A DNA stretch of 64,000 nt, from NCBI RefSeq assembly GCF_000739615.1, contig NZ_BATP01000032.1:62001-126000 (forward strand), written 5' to 3'. This document shows, piece by piece, positions 8,220 to 16,637 of the stretch (positions are counted from its first letter, which is position 1; every line of letters starts with the position of its first letter). The notes under the pieces were generated by a model. That model ran no database searches and was not told the origin of the DNA. It saw only the letters and a program-made list of their open reading frames with translations. Origin of the DNA: Haloferula sp. BvORR071 (lineage in GTDB: Bacteria; Verrucomicrobiota; Verrucomicrobiia; Verrucomicrobiales; Akkermansiaceae). The position numbers were made by a program, and so were the translations under genes.

Positions 8220-10228
8220 GCACCAACACTGCGGTCCTGCGCCAGCAAATCGATTCCCACCACGCAGAGATCATCGTCGAAGCGCCGGGCTGGCGAAAAC
8301 TCGCGCACTTCGCTGAGCACCTCCTGGAGCAGCAGTGCGGTCGGCAGCGGGAGTCGGCTGCCGATCGATTCCTTGAGCCGGTCCATGCCGTACTCCTCCG
8401 CGTCCGGACCGTTGATCTCGAACAGCCCGTCGGTGAAAAGCAGCAGCGCATCCCCCGCTTCCAACTGGCACTCTTGGGTGCGGTACTTCACGCCCGGCAC
8501 CAGGCCGAGTGCCGGGCCTGCTCGCATATTCTCAAGCCGCAGCGAGGCTACATTCCCCGTTGCGCGCTGCAGGTGCAGTGGCCAGGGATGGCCGGCATTG
8601 GCGTGCAACACCCGGCCGTTCTCCACATCCACCACCAGATAGCAGGCCGTGACGAACAGCGTCGTTTCCGTGCCGCCGAGCAGTCCGGCGAGCTCGCGGT
8701 TGATCTCCGTGATGAATCTGCCCGGATCGGTGGCAAATTGCCGGAATTCCTCGAACAAGCCGCGCATCATCGCCGTGATCAAAGCGGCCCGCACGCCGTG
8801 GCCCATCGCATCGCAGATCGCCACCCCAATCTGGGTTTCGGATAGCGGCAGGATCGCGAAGAAGTCGCCGCCGACCGCGCCGGAGGCCTCGTAGGCGTGA
8901 TGGAAGCAGAGGAGATTCGGGCCCACGCCTTCAGGTGGGAAATGGGGCTGTTCCCCCGGCAGCCACGCGAGCTGGAATTCCCGCGCGAGCGCCAGGTCCG
9001 CCTCGAGTTCCTCGTTCTTCGCGCGCAGCTCGGCGGTCCGTTCCGCCACCCGTTGCTCCAGTTCGAGGTTCAGCTCCTTGAGCCCGGCCTCAGCTCGATC
9101 CCGCTCCGTCCCGCGCTGTTCGAGCGATAGCGCCATGGCGTCAAAGGCATGTGCCAGCTTTCCGAGTTCCCCGTGACCGTAGCGGATTTCAGAGCGCGCG
9201 CGGAGATCACCTGCCTCGAGTCGTCCGGTCGCGCGGACCAGAGCCCTCACCCGGCGCAGGATCACCCAGTCCGCGCCATACCACGCCGCGGCGAGGGCGA
9301 GTCCCCCCGCCAAGCCCAGCAAGCTGAGGTTGCGTTTGAGGATCCGGTTGGCCTCGGCGTAGGCCACTGCGGTGGGCACGCCGATGTTCACGCTGACGAA
9401 GCCTGAGCCCTCCGCACCGCGCAATTGGGTGAAGGCGAACAAGCGTGGCACGCCAGCCGAGTCCAGCGCTTGGGAGGTGCCGTGGTGCAGTCTCGAGATG
9501 GATTCCCAGATCGGTTGATCCTTCATCGATTTCCCGCGCTGGCTTTCCGGATCGGGCCAGTGCACCAGGACGGTGCCGTCGCCATCGACCACCGTCAGCG
9601 TGCCGCCTTCGGCCAGTTCCGCCTCCGCGGCGAGCCGCTCCATCCACGACAGATCCAGGGCGGTGAAGACGATCCGGCGGATCTTGCCGGCCTCGTCCCT
9701 GAGCGGATAGCCGAAGTTGACGCTCGCCTTGCCCGTGATCCGGCCGATCTGGTACTCACCCATGGCAAAGCCTCCGGTTCGCACGGCGCGCTGGAAGTAA
9801 CCGCGGTCCGCCAAGTTGAGGCCCGGCGGCAAGGGCACGCCGCTGGCAAAGGGGCGACCGTCCATTTCGATGACCCCGAAGTTCAGATAAATCGGATATT
9901 GGCGCAGCAGGTCTGCCAGCATGGCGCTCGCGGCCGCCGGATCATCCCCGCGCAGCTCGGGCAGCCGCGCCATCATCACCAGCAGCTGGTGCGAGCCCTC
10001 GATCATGCGCTCTTGCTGCGCCGAGGCGAGCCGCGCCAGCCGCAAGGCATCGGACTGGACATCGGCCGCGGCCCGCTTGCGCTGCTCTGCCGCCGTGTAG
10101 AGCGTCAGGATGAACGCCGGCAGGACGCCAAGCAGGACCAGCACCAGCAAGCGGGTGCGCAAGCCGGAGAGGCGGGCGACCACCTGGCGCAGGCGGGACC
10201 TGACGGAATTGGTGGGAGGGGTAGCCAC
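8216..10228 (-). CDS. membrane SpoIIE-type PP2C phosphatase with Cache-like sensor and HAMP
   Basis: The 670-residue protein has a transmembrane segment at about 26-46, a periplasmic region of about 250 residues that resembles a double Cache sensor, and a second membrane segment near 298-318. A HAMP linker and short coiled coil (about 320-415) follow, then a C-terminal SpoIIE/RsbU PP2C domain. Metal-binding aspartates are visible in GGDFFAI, CDAMGHGVRA and LFTDGLFE. Such proteins dephosphorylate anti-sigma-factor antagonists (STAS proteins) in response to an external ligand. No STAS or RsbW partner is in the window, so the target is unknown. The gene is monocistronic and converges on the ATPase gene with a 4-nt overlap. 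Confidence 0.9.
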   Translation of the reverse strand: MATPPTNSVRSRLRQVVARLSGLRTRLLVLVLLGVLPAFILTLYTAAEQRKRAAADVQSDALRLARLASAQQERMIEGSHQLLVMMARLPELRGDDPAAASAMLADLLRQYPIYLNFGVIEMDGRPFASGVPLPPGLNLADRGYFQRAVRTGGFAMGEYQIGRITGKASVNFGYPLRDEAGKIRRIVFTALDLSWMERLAAEAELAEGGTLTVVDGDGTVLVHWPDPESQRGKSMKDQPIWESISRLHHGTSQALDSAGVPRLFAFTQLRGAEGSGFVSVNIGVPTAVAYAEANRILKRNLSLLGLAGGLALAAAWYGADWVILRRVRALVRATGRLEAGDLRARSEIRYGHGELGKLAHAFDAMALSLEQRGTERDRAEAGLKELNLELEQRVAERTAELRAKNEELEADLALAREFQLAWLPGEQPHFPPEGVGPNLLCFHHAYEASGAVGGDFFAILPLSETQIGVAICDAMGHGVRAALITAMMRGLFEEFRQFATDPGRFITEINRELAGLLGGTETTLFVTACYLVVDVENGRVLHANAGHPWPLHLQRATGNVASLRLENMRAGPALGLVPGVKYRTQECQLEAGDALLLFTDGLFEINGPDAEEYGMDRLKESIGSRLPLPTALLLQEVLSEVREFSPARRFDDDLCVVGIDLLAQDRSVGA

Positions 10229-10348
10229 AGCTTTTGGGGCTTCTCATTGGTAGCCCCATGGCGCGCCCCGCCACAAGCGGGAAGTCCCGACTCGACGCCG
10301 GAAGCGCCGCGTCTTGTGATACGGCCGGATTTTTCCTAACAACTGCTC

Positions 10349-11350
10349 ATGCGCATCGATTGTCATGTCCACATCGTCGGCACCGGCACGGGTGGCACCG
10401 GCTGCTGGTACCGGCCGAAGGGCCTGACCCGCTTCGGCGAGCCCATGATGACCAAAGCCGTCGGCCTCACTACCCGCGACCTCCACGGTCCGGACTTTGA
10501 TGCCGTCTATGCCGGCCGGGTCCTCGAATACGTCCGCAGCGCGGAGTCGATCGACCGGGCGATGCTCCTGGCCCACGAGCTGCCGCACCTCGAAGACGGC
10601 ACGCCCTTGCCGGAGCGCTCCTCGCTCTACGTGCCAAATGACTACGTGCTGAAGCTTGCGCAGCAGCATCCGGAGTTCCTTGCCGCCGTCTCCATCCATC
10701 CCGCGCGCAAGGACGCCATGGAGGAGCTGGAGAAATCCCTCGCCGGTGGTGCCGCCGCGCTCAAGTGCCTGCCTAACGTGCAGGGCATCGATTGGAATAA
10801 CCCCCGCTACACCGCCTTCCTTGAGCGCATGGCCGAGGCCGGTCTCCCGCTGCTGGCCCACACCGGCAGCGAGCGCACCATGCCGGTCATGGATCACAAG
10901 CTCGCCTCACCGCAAGTGCTGGAGCTGCCGCTGGAGATCGGTGTCACCTGCATCGCCGCCCACTCTGGCACCGGCATGATGCTGCTGGATCCGGATTACC
11001 TCGATGTCTTCGCCAGCATGCTCGCGAAGTACCCGAATCTCTACGGCGACAACAGCGCCCTGGCCGCCCTCAATTTCCGCCTGCGGCCCTCCGCCCTGAG
11101 GCGCCTCAACGCCACGCCGATGGTGGACCGCGTCCTCCACGGCAGCGATCTGCCTGTGCCTTCCAGCGGTTTGCTGCCCTGGGCCTTCGGGATGCTCTCG
11201 TGGGAAGATTTCCGCGTCACCGCCGCGATCGCCAACCCACTGGAGCGCGATGCCGTGCTGAAGCACCTGCTTGGCTTTCCGCCGGAGACCTTCACGCGCG
11301 CTGCCAGCGTTCTCCGCGGCGCAAATTCGGACGCTTCCGCGATCACGTGA
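10349..11350 (+). CDS. amidohydrolase-2 family metal-dependent hydrolase
   Basis: This is a 333-residue TIM-barrel hydrolase. Ligand candidates are H6 and H8 in DCHVH, H171 in LAHTGS, H205 in AAHSGTGM and D267 in HGSDLP, in the order expected for amidohydrolase family 2 (PF04909). There is no signal peptide, so it is probably cytosolic. The substrate cannot be named; relatives include decarboxylases and lactonases. It is transcribed away from the phosphatase gene across a 120-bp divergent intergenic region and has no linked pathway gene. Confidence 0.85.
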   Translation: MRIDCHVHIVGTGTGGTGCWYRPKGLTRFGEPMMTKAVGLTTRDLHGPDFDAVYAGRVLEYVRSAESIDRAMLLAHELPHLEDGTPLPERSSLYVPNDYVLKLAQQHPEFLAAVSIHPARKDAMEELEKSLAGGAAALKCLPNVQGIDWNNPRYTAFLERMAEAGLPLLAHTGSERTMPVMDHKLASPQVLELPLEIGVTCIAAHSGTGMMLLDPDYLDVFASMLAKYPNLYGDNSALAALNFRLRPSALRRLNATPMVDRVLHGSDLPVPSSGLLPWAFGMLSWEDFRVTAAIANPLERDAVLKHLLGFPPETFTRAASVLRGANSDASAIT

Positions 11351-11404
11351 TGTTCTTGGAGCGGGGGAATGCTAAGGTTTTCTCACCCCCACAACCCCCC
11401 ACTG

Positions 11405-11854
11405 ATGAAAACCGCACCCCCCCTGCGGTCTTCGAAGAGGAGCGGCTTCTCGCTACTGGAACTCACCGTAGTGATCGCCGTACTCCTCTCGTTGACTACT
11501 GTCTTGATACTCGGAGCCCGCGCTTGGAAAAAAGGCGCTGATCGCACCGGTTGTATCCTCACCATCCGCAACGTGCAGACCTCCGTCCGCTCGTATCAGA
11601 ATCTCTACGGCTACGAAGCCGGTGGCATGCCCTACGCCGAAGGCGGCAGCCAGGACATTGCCGCGCACATGTTTGCCAAGGGTTACATCAGCGGTAAGAC
11701 CTATGATGAGGTCCAGGGCATGGAAGCCTGCGCGGGTGGTGGTCACTACGTCCGCGCTCACGCGGATGTATTCCCGCTCCCCGGCCAGCTCTACATCAAC
11801 TGCTCGCTGAACGCCCTGGAGAGCCACGCTCCGGACCTCAGCTTGGATTGGTGA
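11405..11854 (+). CDS. prepilin-leader (type II pseudopilin-like) protein
   Basis: The product has a basic leader ending KRSG, then FSLLELTVVIAVLL, which is a class III prepilin signal: cleavage after G, E at +5, then one hydrophobic helix. The remaining roughly 110 residues form a small soluble head with three cysteines. I chose the ATG at 11405, which gives the common 'MKT...' leader. An upstream in-frame ATG at 11369 has a better GGAG Shine-Dalgarno and would make 161 residues. Verrucomicrobial genomes hold many such proteins of unknown role, exported through type II/IV pilus-like machinery. No prepilin peptidase is nearby. Confidence 0.82.
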   Translation: MKTAPPLRSSKRSGFSLLELTVVIAVLLSLTTVLILGARAWKKGADRTGCILTIRNVQTSVRSYQNLYGYEAGGMPYAEGGSQDIAAHMFAKGYISGKTYDEVQGMEACAGGGHYVRAHADVFPLPGQLYINCSLNALESHAPDLSLDW

Positions 11855-11859
11855 CCATC

Positions 11860-12477
11860 TCAGCCTTCGAGCGCGGAGCGCAGATCGGAGGCGGCGGATG
11901 AGGCCTGCTGCTGGGGATCCGGCACAAAGCCGAAATCCTCCCCGAAGGCCGACACCGCGCTGATCGCGGGCAGGGCTCCGTCCCGCGCCTGTTCGAGGGA
12001 ATATCCCAGCTCGCCGAGTTGCCCGGCGAGTGCTGCCAGGATTTGAAGCTGAGCCTGCATCTCCGCATGGGCGGCCCCGCGGGCCTTTTCCATGTCCCCG
12101 AGCCGGCCGTCGAATTTGCCGATCGTCTCGGCGACCGGCTTGAGCAGGGTCTCCAGCGAGACCCGTCGCTGCTCGGCCTGGGTGAGCAATTCCTGTTTTT
12201 CTGAGAGGGAGCGGCTGCCTTCCTCCACGCGGACCCGCAGCTCGGCAAGCTGCGTACGCAGCGCCTGCGCATTCGCCTCATGCTGGCCGGCTTCGGAGCT
12301 GGCCTCGGCGTGGCGGGCGGCCAACTCGGTATTCTGGCGCTCCGCCGCCTTCAGGCGCTCCTCCAGCCGCGTCCGGCGCAGGGAGGCGACCAACCAGGCA
12401 AACAGGGTTCCGGCCAGGAAACCCACGACGAGGGCTCCGATGATCCAGGAGAGGGCGTCTTTGACTTCGAGCGGCAT
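11860..12477 (-). CDS. membrane-anchored coiled-coil protein (RmuC N-terminal-like)
   Basis: The 205-residue product has one N-terminal membrane helix (about residues 8-32, with [19 protein letters not shown]) and then an almost unbroken Ala/Glu/Arg coiled coil to about residue 160. This matches the N-terminal half of RmuC, but the RmuC nuclease domain is absent and the gene stops after a short Ala/Gln tail. I chose the ATG at 12477 because AAGGA lies about 10 nt upstream; the longer form would start at 12516. It converges tightly on the pseudopilin gene (5 nt apart). The function is unknown. Confidence 0.7.
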   Translation of the reverse strand: MPLEVKDALSWIIGALVVGFLAGTLFAWLVASLRRTRLEERLKAAERQNTELAARHAEASSEAGQHEANAQALRTQLAELRVRVEEGSRSLSEKQELLTQAEQRRVSLETLLKPVAETIGKFDGRLGDMEKARGAAHAEMQAQLQILAALAGQLGELGYSLEQARDGALPAISAVSAFGEDFGFVPDPQQQASSAASDLRSALEG

Positions 12478-12591
12478 GTTCGGATTGTTCCTTGCGGATG
12501 CCCGGACCCGGCGCAAGCTTGGGTCCGTCGCAGCCGCCCGACGGCACTACCCGCCGGACCGCGCGAACGCAAATCAAACCGACTCACGATC

Positions 12592-13218
12592 ATGGCCTAT
12601 ACGCTTCCTCCACTCGGATACTCCCTCGATGCCCTGGAACCGCACATCGACGCGCGGACCATGGAGATCCACCACGGCAAGCACCACAACGCCTACGTCA
12701 CCAATCTGAATGCCGCCGTCGCCGGCAAGGCCGATCTCGAGGCGAAGAGCGCCGATGACCTCATCAAGGACCTCGGCGCGGTGCCGGATGACATCCGTAC
12801 GGCTGTCCGCAACAACGCCGGCGGTCACGTCAACCATTCCCTCTTCTGGAAGGTCATCGCCCCCGGTGGTGCCAAGGCTCCCTCCGGCGAGCTGGCCGCT
12901 GCCATCGACAAGGCTTTCGGTTCCCTTGATGCTTTCAAGGAAGCCTTCGCCAAGGCTGCCACCACCCGCTTCGGCTCCGGCTGGGCCTGGCTCTCCAAGA
13001 CCGCCGATGGTCTCGCGATCTCCTCCACCGCCAACCAGGACAACCCGACCATGGGCCCTGATTTCGGTGGCACCAAGGGCGCGACCCCGCTGCTCGGTCT
13101 CGATGTCTGGGAGCACGCCTACTACCTCCACTACCAGAACCGCCGCCCGGACTACATCACCGCCTTCTGGAACGTGGTGAACTGGGACGTGGTCGCTGCG
13201 AATTTCGCGGCCGCCTGA
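12592..13218 (+). CDS. sodA: superoxide dismutase, Fe/Mn family (Mn-type residues)
   Basis: The 208-residue enzyme converts superoxide to hydrogen peroxide and oxygen. Metal ligands are H27, H82, D171 and H175 (in DVWEHAYY). The [11 protein letters not shown] segment (Gly77/Gly78) and Gln149 in ANQDNP are the residues usually found in Mn rather than Fe enzymes, though cambialistic use cannot be excluded. There is no signal peptide, so it is cytosolic. The frame is open upstream to 12280, but the ATG at 12592 gives the standard family N-terminus [11 protein letters not shown] strong terminator follows. Confidence 0.95.
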   Translation: MAYTLPPLGYSLDALEPHIDARTMEIHHGKHHNAYVTNLNAAVAGKADLEAKSADDLIKDLGAVPDDIRTAVRNNAGGHVNHSLFWKVIAPGGAKAPSGELAAAIDKAFGSLDAFKEAFAKAATTRFGSGWAWLSKTADGLAISSTANQDNPTMGPDFGGTKGATPLLGLDVWEHAYYLHYQNRRPDYITAFWNVVNWDVVAANFAAA

Positions 13219-13243
13219 GCCCTTCCGCATCGTTTTTACCAAG

Positions 13244-13277
13244 CCGGCAGCCGGGACACCCTGGCTGCCGGTTTCTT
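13244..13277 (+). terminator. rho-independent terminator of sodA
   Basis: CCGGCAGCC pairs perfectly with GGCTGCCGG across a 10-nt loop, and TTTCTT follows. It lies 25 nt after the sodA stop. Confidence 0.8.
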
Positions 13278-13300
13278 ATGTGGGCGGCAGGGCTACCGCC

Positions 13301-14638
13301 TCAAATCCCCTCCCTTCCTTTGACGATCCGCCATACCGGCCCGGCAGGATCGTAGGGTGGGGCATTGTCTGATCTGGCGGCTGGTGGTGTGGTCAGTTCG
13401 GTCCGGAAGAGCGGGAGGATCGGCGCACCGTCCCGTGTCAGAACGGGTGAGGCACCAGCCTCTTCGATCAGCAGCGCGGCGGCGAAGAGCGAGCCTTGGC
13501 CTTCGCTGATCACGATCTCCACCGGATAGGTCTTGCCCTCGACTGCCTCGAATTCGGCGCCAATGGCCATCCCGCCCAGATATCGGTTCCAGTCGATGGT
13601 GGTGGCGTAGCGGTATTTCTTCTCGGGCGGGCTCGGCGGCGGGGTCTCAGGTTCCTGCTCCGAGAAGGGCTTTGCGAGCTTCCGCCCGGGGACCGGAAGG
13701 ACGGGCCGCCGGAGCTCGGGCGCGTCCGGATTCGTCGCCCTGAAGTAACCGTAGTCGAAGACGACCTTCCCCCCGAAGCGGACCACCAGGGTATCATCAC
13801 CGGCACCCACAAAGCGGAACTTGCCGGTCTTCGGCGCGGTGACCGTGCCGCGATAGACCACCATCCAAGCAGGGGAGTCATCGGGAGTTTGCCCGAAGGC
13901 GGCCGGCGCACTGTGGGCGCGGGCGGCCGGCATGTAGAGATGGGTGAGGTAGAGCTTCCGCGGTGCTTGGAAGAATTTCTCCAGGCCATTGGCGTGCCAG
14001 TCACCGCTCACGAACTCGTGGACGATGCGGTGATAGTCGTAGAAAGAGGTGTTGAGGAATGCCCCGTCGTTACGCCGCTTGAGATTGTAGAAGGTTCCGC
14101 TCAGCCCGCTGGAGGCATCCATCATCCCGAAAGGATTCGAGGCCCCCGAGCCCTTCCCGGAACCAATCCCAATGCCGTTCCCATAGCCGCGGCCCTGTCC
14201 GGCTCCGCGCCCACCACCAGCGCCTTCGCCGCCTTGACCGCGGCTGACGCTCGCCGTGGGCAGTTGGTAGAGCGGCTTGAGAGGAGTGGAAGCGAAGGCC
14301 TCGGGTAGGGCGATGTCTCCGCTCACCCCCTTCACCGCCAGGCGCTCCATCTGCCGCATGGTGAAATCGCGGTGCTGCTTGCGCATGCTGCGCTCCTGAG
14401 CAGTGACATCTCCACCACCACCGCCGCTGGGCATGAAATCGACAGTCTTCTCCTGTGGGGGCCGGACTGGACCCTTCACCACCCACAGCAGGGCTAGGAT
14501 CAGCAGGCTCCCGTGAAGTCCGAGCGAAGCGAGTAGCGGCCATCGCCCGCTTCCGCCGCGCTTGCGGGAAGGGTGCTTTTCCGTATCACGGCGACGGCGG
14601 AGTCGGGGCATGCCTTGGAACTTCTTCTTCTCCGGCAC
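13301..14638 (-). CDS. membrane-anchored protein with Gly-rich linker and PA14-like domain
   Basis: The 445-residue protein has a very basic cytosolic N-terminus, one membrane helix (about residues 33-55, LLASLGLHGSLLILALLWVV) and a Gly-rich low-complexity linker (about 135-165, GGEGAGGGRGAG). It ends in a roughly 270-residue extracytoplasmic part that opens GLSGTFYNLKR and contains GTVTAPKTGKFRFVG and DDTLVVRFGGKVV, which is how PA14 domains read. PA14 domains usually bind carbohydrate. The topology resembles TonB-type anchors, but no TonB C-terminus is seen. The start shown is GTG; an ATG at 14611 is an equally plausible start. A small lipoprotein gene lies upstream on the same strand. Confidence 0.75.
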   Translation of the reverse strand: MPEKKKFQGMPRLRRRRDTEKHPSRKRGGSGRWPLLASLGLHGSLLILALLWVVKGPVRPPQEKTVDFMPSGGGGGDVTAQERSMRKQHRDFTMRQMERLAVKGVSGDIALPEAFASTPLKPLYQLPTASVSRGQGGEGAGGGRGAGQGRGYGNGIGIGSGKGSGASNPFGMMDASSGLSGTFYNLKRRNDGAFLNTSFYDYHRIVHEFVSGDWHANGLEKFFQAPRKLYLTHLYMPAARAHSAPAAFGQTPDDSPAWMVVYRGTVTAPKTGKFRFVGAGDDTLVVRFGGKVVFDYGYFRATNPDAPELRRPVLPVPGRKLAKPFSEQEPETPPPSPPEKKYRYATTIDWNRYLGGMAIGAEFEAVEGKTYPVEIVISEGQGSLFAAALLIEEAGASPVLTRDGAPILPLFRTELTTPPAARSDNAPPYDPAGPVWRIVKGREGI

Positions 14639-14718
14639 ATATCAGATCCCGATCCGTTTTCACGATCTATCTTTCGCCCGCTGCCGGGTTGAGCAGCGCC
14701 TCGGCTCCTTGCTCCGCT

Positions 14719-14919
14719 TCAATACATGTGCCGGTCGTACCAAGCATCGGTGCGCTCTTGCCGGGCATCGGCGCGGATCTCCTGGCGGGTCTGGCCCTCC
14801 TTGTAGCGTTCCGTCCGGCGGTCTTGGCGCTGTTGGACACCCTCGGTACCCGTGGTGCAGGAGCTGAAGGACAGGGCGGCGAAAAGCGCGGAAATGAAGA
14901 TCAGGCTGGAACGCTTCAT
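14719..14919 (-). CDS. small lipoprotein
   Basis: The 66-residue product has a signal peptide ending in a lipobox-like ALSFSSC, so Cys21 would be lipidated. The mature part is Arg/Glu/Gln-rich with no cysteine, probably helical (RQDRRTERYKEGQTRQEIR). It lies 80 nt upstream of the PA14 membrane protein on the same strand. The function is unknown; the lipoprotein call rests on the signal sequence. Confidence 0.75.
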   Translation of the reverse strand: MKRSSLIFISALFAALSFSSCTTGTEGVQQRQDRRTERYKEGQTRQEIRADARQERTDAWYDRHMY

Positions 14920-14956
14920 CCCTCTGGCTTCCCGTAAAATGGAAGAGGGGTCAAGT

Positions 14957-14981
14957 TTGCGGGACGCTACTTTGGTATAAT
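14957..14981 (+). promoter_or_regulatory. possible promoter of the receiver gene
   Basis: A perfect TATAAT hexamer lies at 14976-14981, 65 nt before the ATG. The best -35 candidate (TTGCGG at 14957) is too close (13-nt spacer), so only the -10 element is convincing. Confidence 0.35.
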
Positions 14982-15045
14982 CAAGCCCTCTGATCGTAAA
15001 AGCCAGCCTTCGGTTCTTAAGCTATCGATTGTGGCGGTTAATCCC

Positions 15046-15429
15046 ATGAAGAAGCCGATCCTGCTGATCAACGACGACGAAGAACTCGTCAGCCAAGTCA
15101 CCAAAGTCCTGAAGGACGGAGGCTACTATTACATGACCGCCGCGACGGCGAAGGAGGCACTTACACAGGCCTCCGGTTACGACTTCGCCCTAATCCTGCT
15201 CGACCTCAAACTGCCGGACATGGATGGCGACCAGCTCTACGGCAAGCTGATCGAATCGGAATCCCACTACGTCGTGCCGGTGGTGGCTTTGGTCGACAGC
15301 CTGGACTCCCAGGAAGTGCAGGTGGTCAACCGCTTGATCCCCCAAGGCACGGTGACCCTGCTTTCCAAGCCCCTGAAGACGGAGTGGCTGGAAGATCTCT
15401 TCTCCCGCTACGGCGAGAAGAAAGGCTGA
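15046..15429 (+). CDS. stand-alone response-regulator receiver protein
   Basis: The 127-residue protein is a single CheY-like receiver domain without an output domain. The acidic pair is in LINDDEE, the phospho-acceptor Asp in LLDLKLPDMDG, and the conserved Lys in LLSKPL. At the usual Thr/Ser switch position the sequence reads VVALVDS, so Val seems to replace the switch residue. A GTG start at 15031 would add five residues; the ATG at 15046 gives the typical MKKPILLIN beginning. No histidine kinase is nearby. The LuxR gene downstream is separated by a terminator and is probably its own unit. Confidence 0.85.
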   Translation: MKKPILLINDDEELVSQVTKVLKDGGYYYMTAATAKEALTQASGYDFALILLDLKLPDMDGDQLYGKLIESESHYVVPVVALVDSLDSQEVQVVNRLIPQGTVTLLSKPLKTEWLEDLFSRYGEKKG

Positions 15430-15480
15430 AGTGGCGGGAACGGAGCCGCTCTCTAACCGCCTGTTAGTCTGGATTTTGCG

Positions 15481-15513
15481 GAATCCGGGGACCATTTCCC
15501 CGGATTCTTTGCG
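15481..15513 (+). terminator. rho-independent terminator after the receiver gene
   Basis: An 11-bp perfect stem (GAATCCGGGGA with TCCCCGGATTC) and a 5-nt loop are followed by TTTG. Confidence 0.75.
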
Positions 15514-15577
15514 TCCGGACTTCGGGTTCCCTTGCCGATTTTCCCCCTTGGTCTAGGGTAGCGGCTTCTCCCCTTCC

Positions 15578-16324
15578 ATGGAACGCCTCCGTCATTCGGA
15601 CTACCTGCGCCTGCTCGACTTCATTGCGGGCCTGCAGGAAGCAGTGCCGCTGGCGGACTTCGGCAGCCATTTGGTCCGCCTGACCTCGGAATTGCTGCCA
15701 GGTGCGACGATCGCCTTCGACCAGATCGACCAAGCGGGGGACTTCTACGCTTTCGACCACAATGTGGAGATCGGTCCCGCAGAACTGGAGCGCTTCGTTG
15801 GCCGGCTTCAGGAGGTCTATCAGCAGAACCCGATCTACAGCTACATTAGAGGCGGTGGGAAGAGCCCGGTGGTGGACATCTCCGATCTCGCCAGCCGCCG
15901 GCAGCTCCACCGCACGGATTTCTATCACGACATCTTCCGCCCCTACGGGATCGAGCATCAGGTCAATGTGCTGTTGTCCCGCCCGGGCTGGATCAATGCC
16001 CTGACCATCAACCGCGACCGCCCGATCCCGCAGCGCATGAAAACGCTGCTGACGCTCGCGATCCGGCACATCCAGATCGCCCACCGGAATGCCTGCGCGT
16101 TGGATAAGATCAGCCGGGTCGTCCAACCGGCCAGCGAATCCCTGCTGACCGCCCGCGAGGCCGAAGTCTTCTCCTGGCTTGGCGAAGGGAAGCGGAACTC
16201 GGAAATCGCCATCATCCTCGGCTGCTCGCCGCGCACGATCGACAAGCACGTGCAGAACATCCTCCGCAAGACCCGCACCGAAACGCGGACTGCGGCGGTC
16301 CGCAGCGGCCTGACGCCTGAGTGA
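15578..16324 (+). CDS. LuxR-type transcription regulator
   Basis: The 248-residue protein ends in a LuxR/GerE helix-turn-helix (about residues 188-240, with LTAREAEVFSWL and CSPRTIDKHVQNIL). The first 170 residues have no clear receiver Asp or autoinducer signature and may be a GAF-like sensor. There are no membrane segments, so it acts as a soluble DNA-binding regulator. Verrucomicrobiota have many such orphan LuxR proteins of unknown ligand. It is flanked by terminators on both sides, so it is monocistronic; the next gene (an exported lectin) is 313 nt away. Confidence 0.85.
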   Translation: MERLRHSDYLRLLDFIAGLQEAVPLADFGSHLVRLTSELLPGATIAFDQIDQAGDFYAFDHNVEIGPAELERFVGRLQEVYQQNPIYSYIRGGGKSPVVDISDLASRRQLHRTDFYHDIFRPYGIEHQVNVLLSRPGWINALTINRDRPIPQRMKTLLTLAIRHIQIAHRNACALDKISRVVQPASESLLTAREAEVFSWLGEGKRNSEIAIILGCSPRTIDKHVQNILRKTRTETRTAAVRSGLTPE

Positions 16325-16637
16325 ACGGCGTACGCGGTCCTGCGTATTTTCACGAGGACTGAATGTGAACATGCTCCGACTGTTCACCTTGATCGGCTCG
16401 AAGGCCGTTTTTCCCCCCTCACGGATACTTCAGGACGGCTCGGGTGAGCACCTGTCCATAGCTCCTGACACGTGTCGCCCGTCGTAACAAAACGGCGGGC
16501 GGCGCGACGCGGGAGCCTCAGAGCCCTCCTTCGGATTTTGCATCGAGGTATTTCCAAGGGCCGTGTGACCGCCCTGCGACAACGACTTCCTTCCCCATGG
16601 TTTCGGTTTCCGACCCAAGCTCCCATCATCATCGGTC
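16325..16637. other. 313-bp gene-free stretch
   Basis: It contains an inverted repeat GTGAAC...GTTCAC (about 16363-16386), the LuxR terminator (16394-16412) and a short hairpin near CCCGTCGTAAC. No credible ORF or RNA gene is seen. The remaining DNA presumably holds the promoter of the lectin gene, which I could not pin down. Confidence 0.5.
16394..16412 (+). terminator. short terminator after the LuxR gene
   Basis: CGGCT-CGAA-GGCCG forms a 5-bp stem with a stable CGAA loop and is followed by TTTTT. Confidence 0.65.

Noticed and set aside
16365-16386. GTGAAC...GTTCAC as a LuxR operator
   Set aside because: It lies downstream of the LuxR gene close to its terminator, with no promoter hexamers nearby; kept only as a hairpin note.
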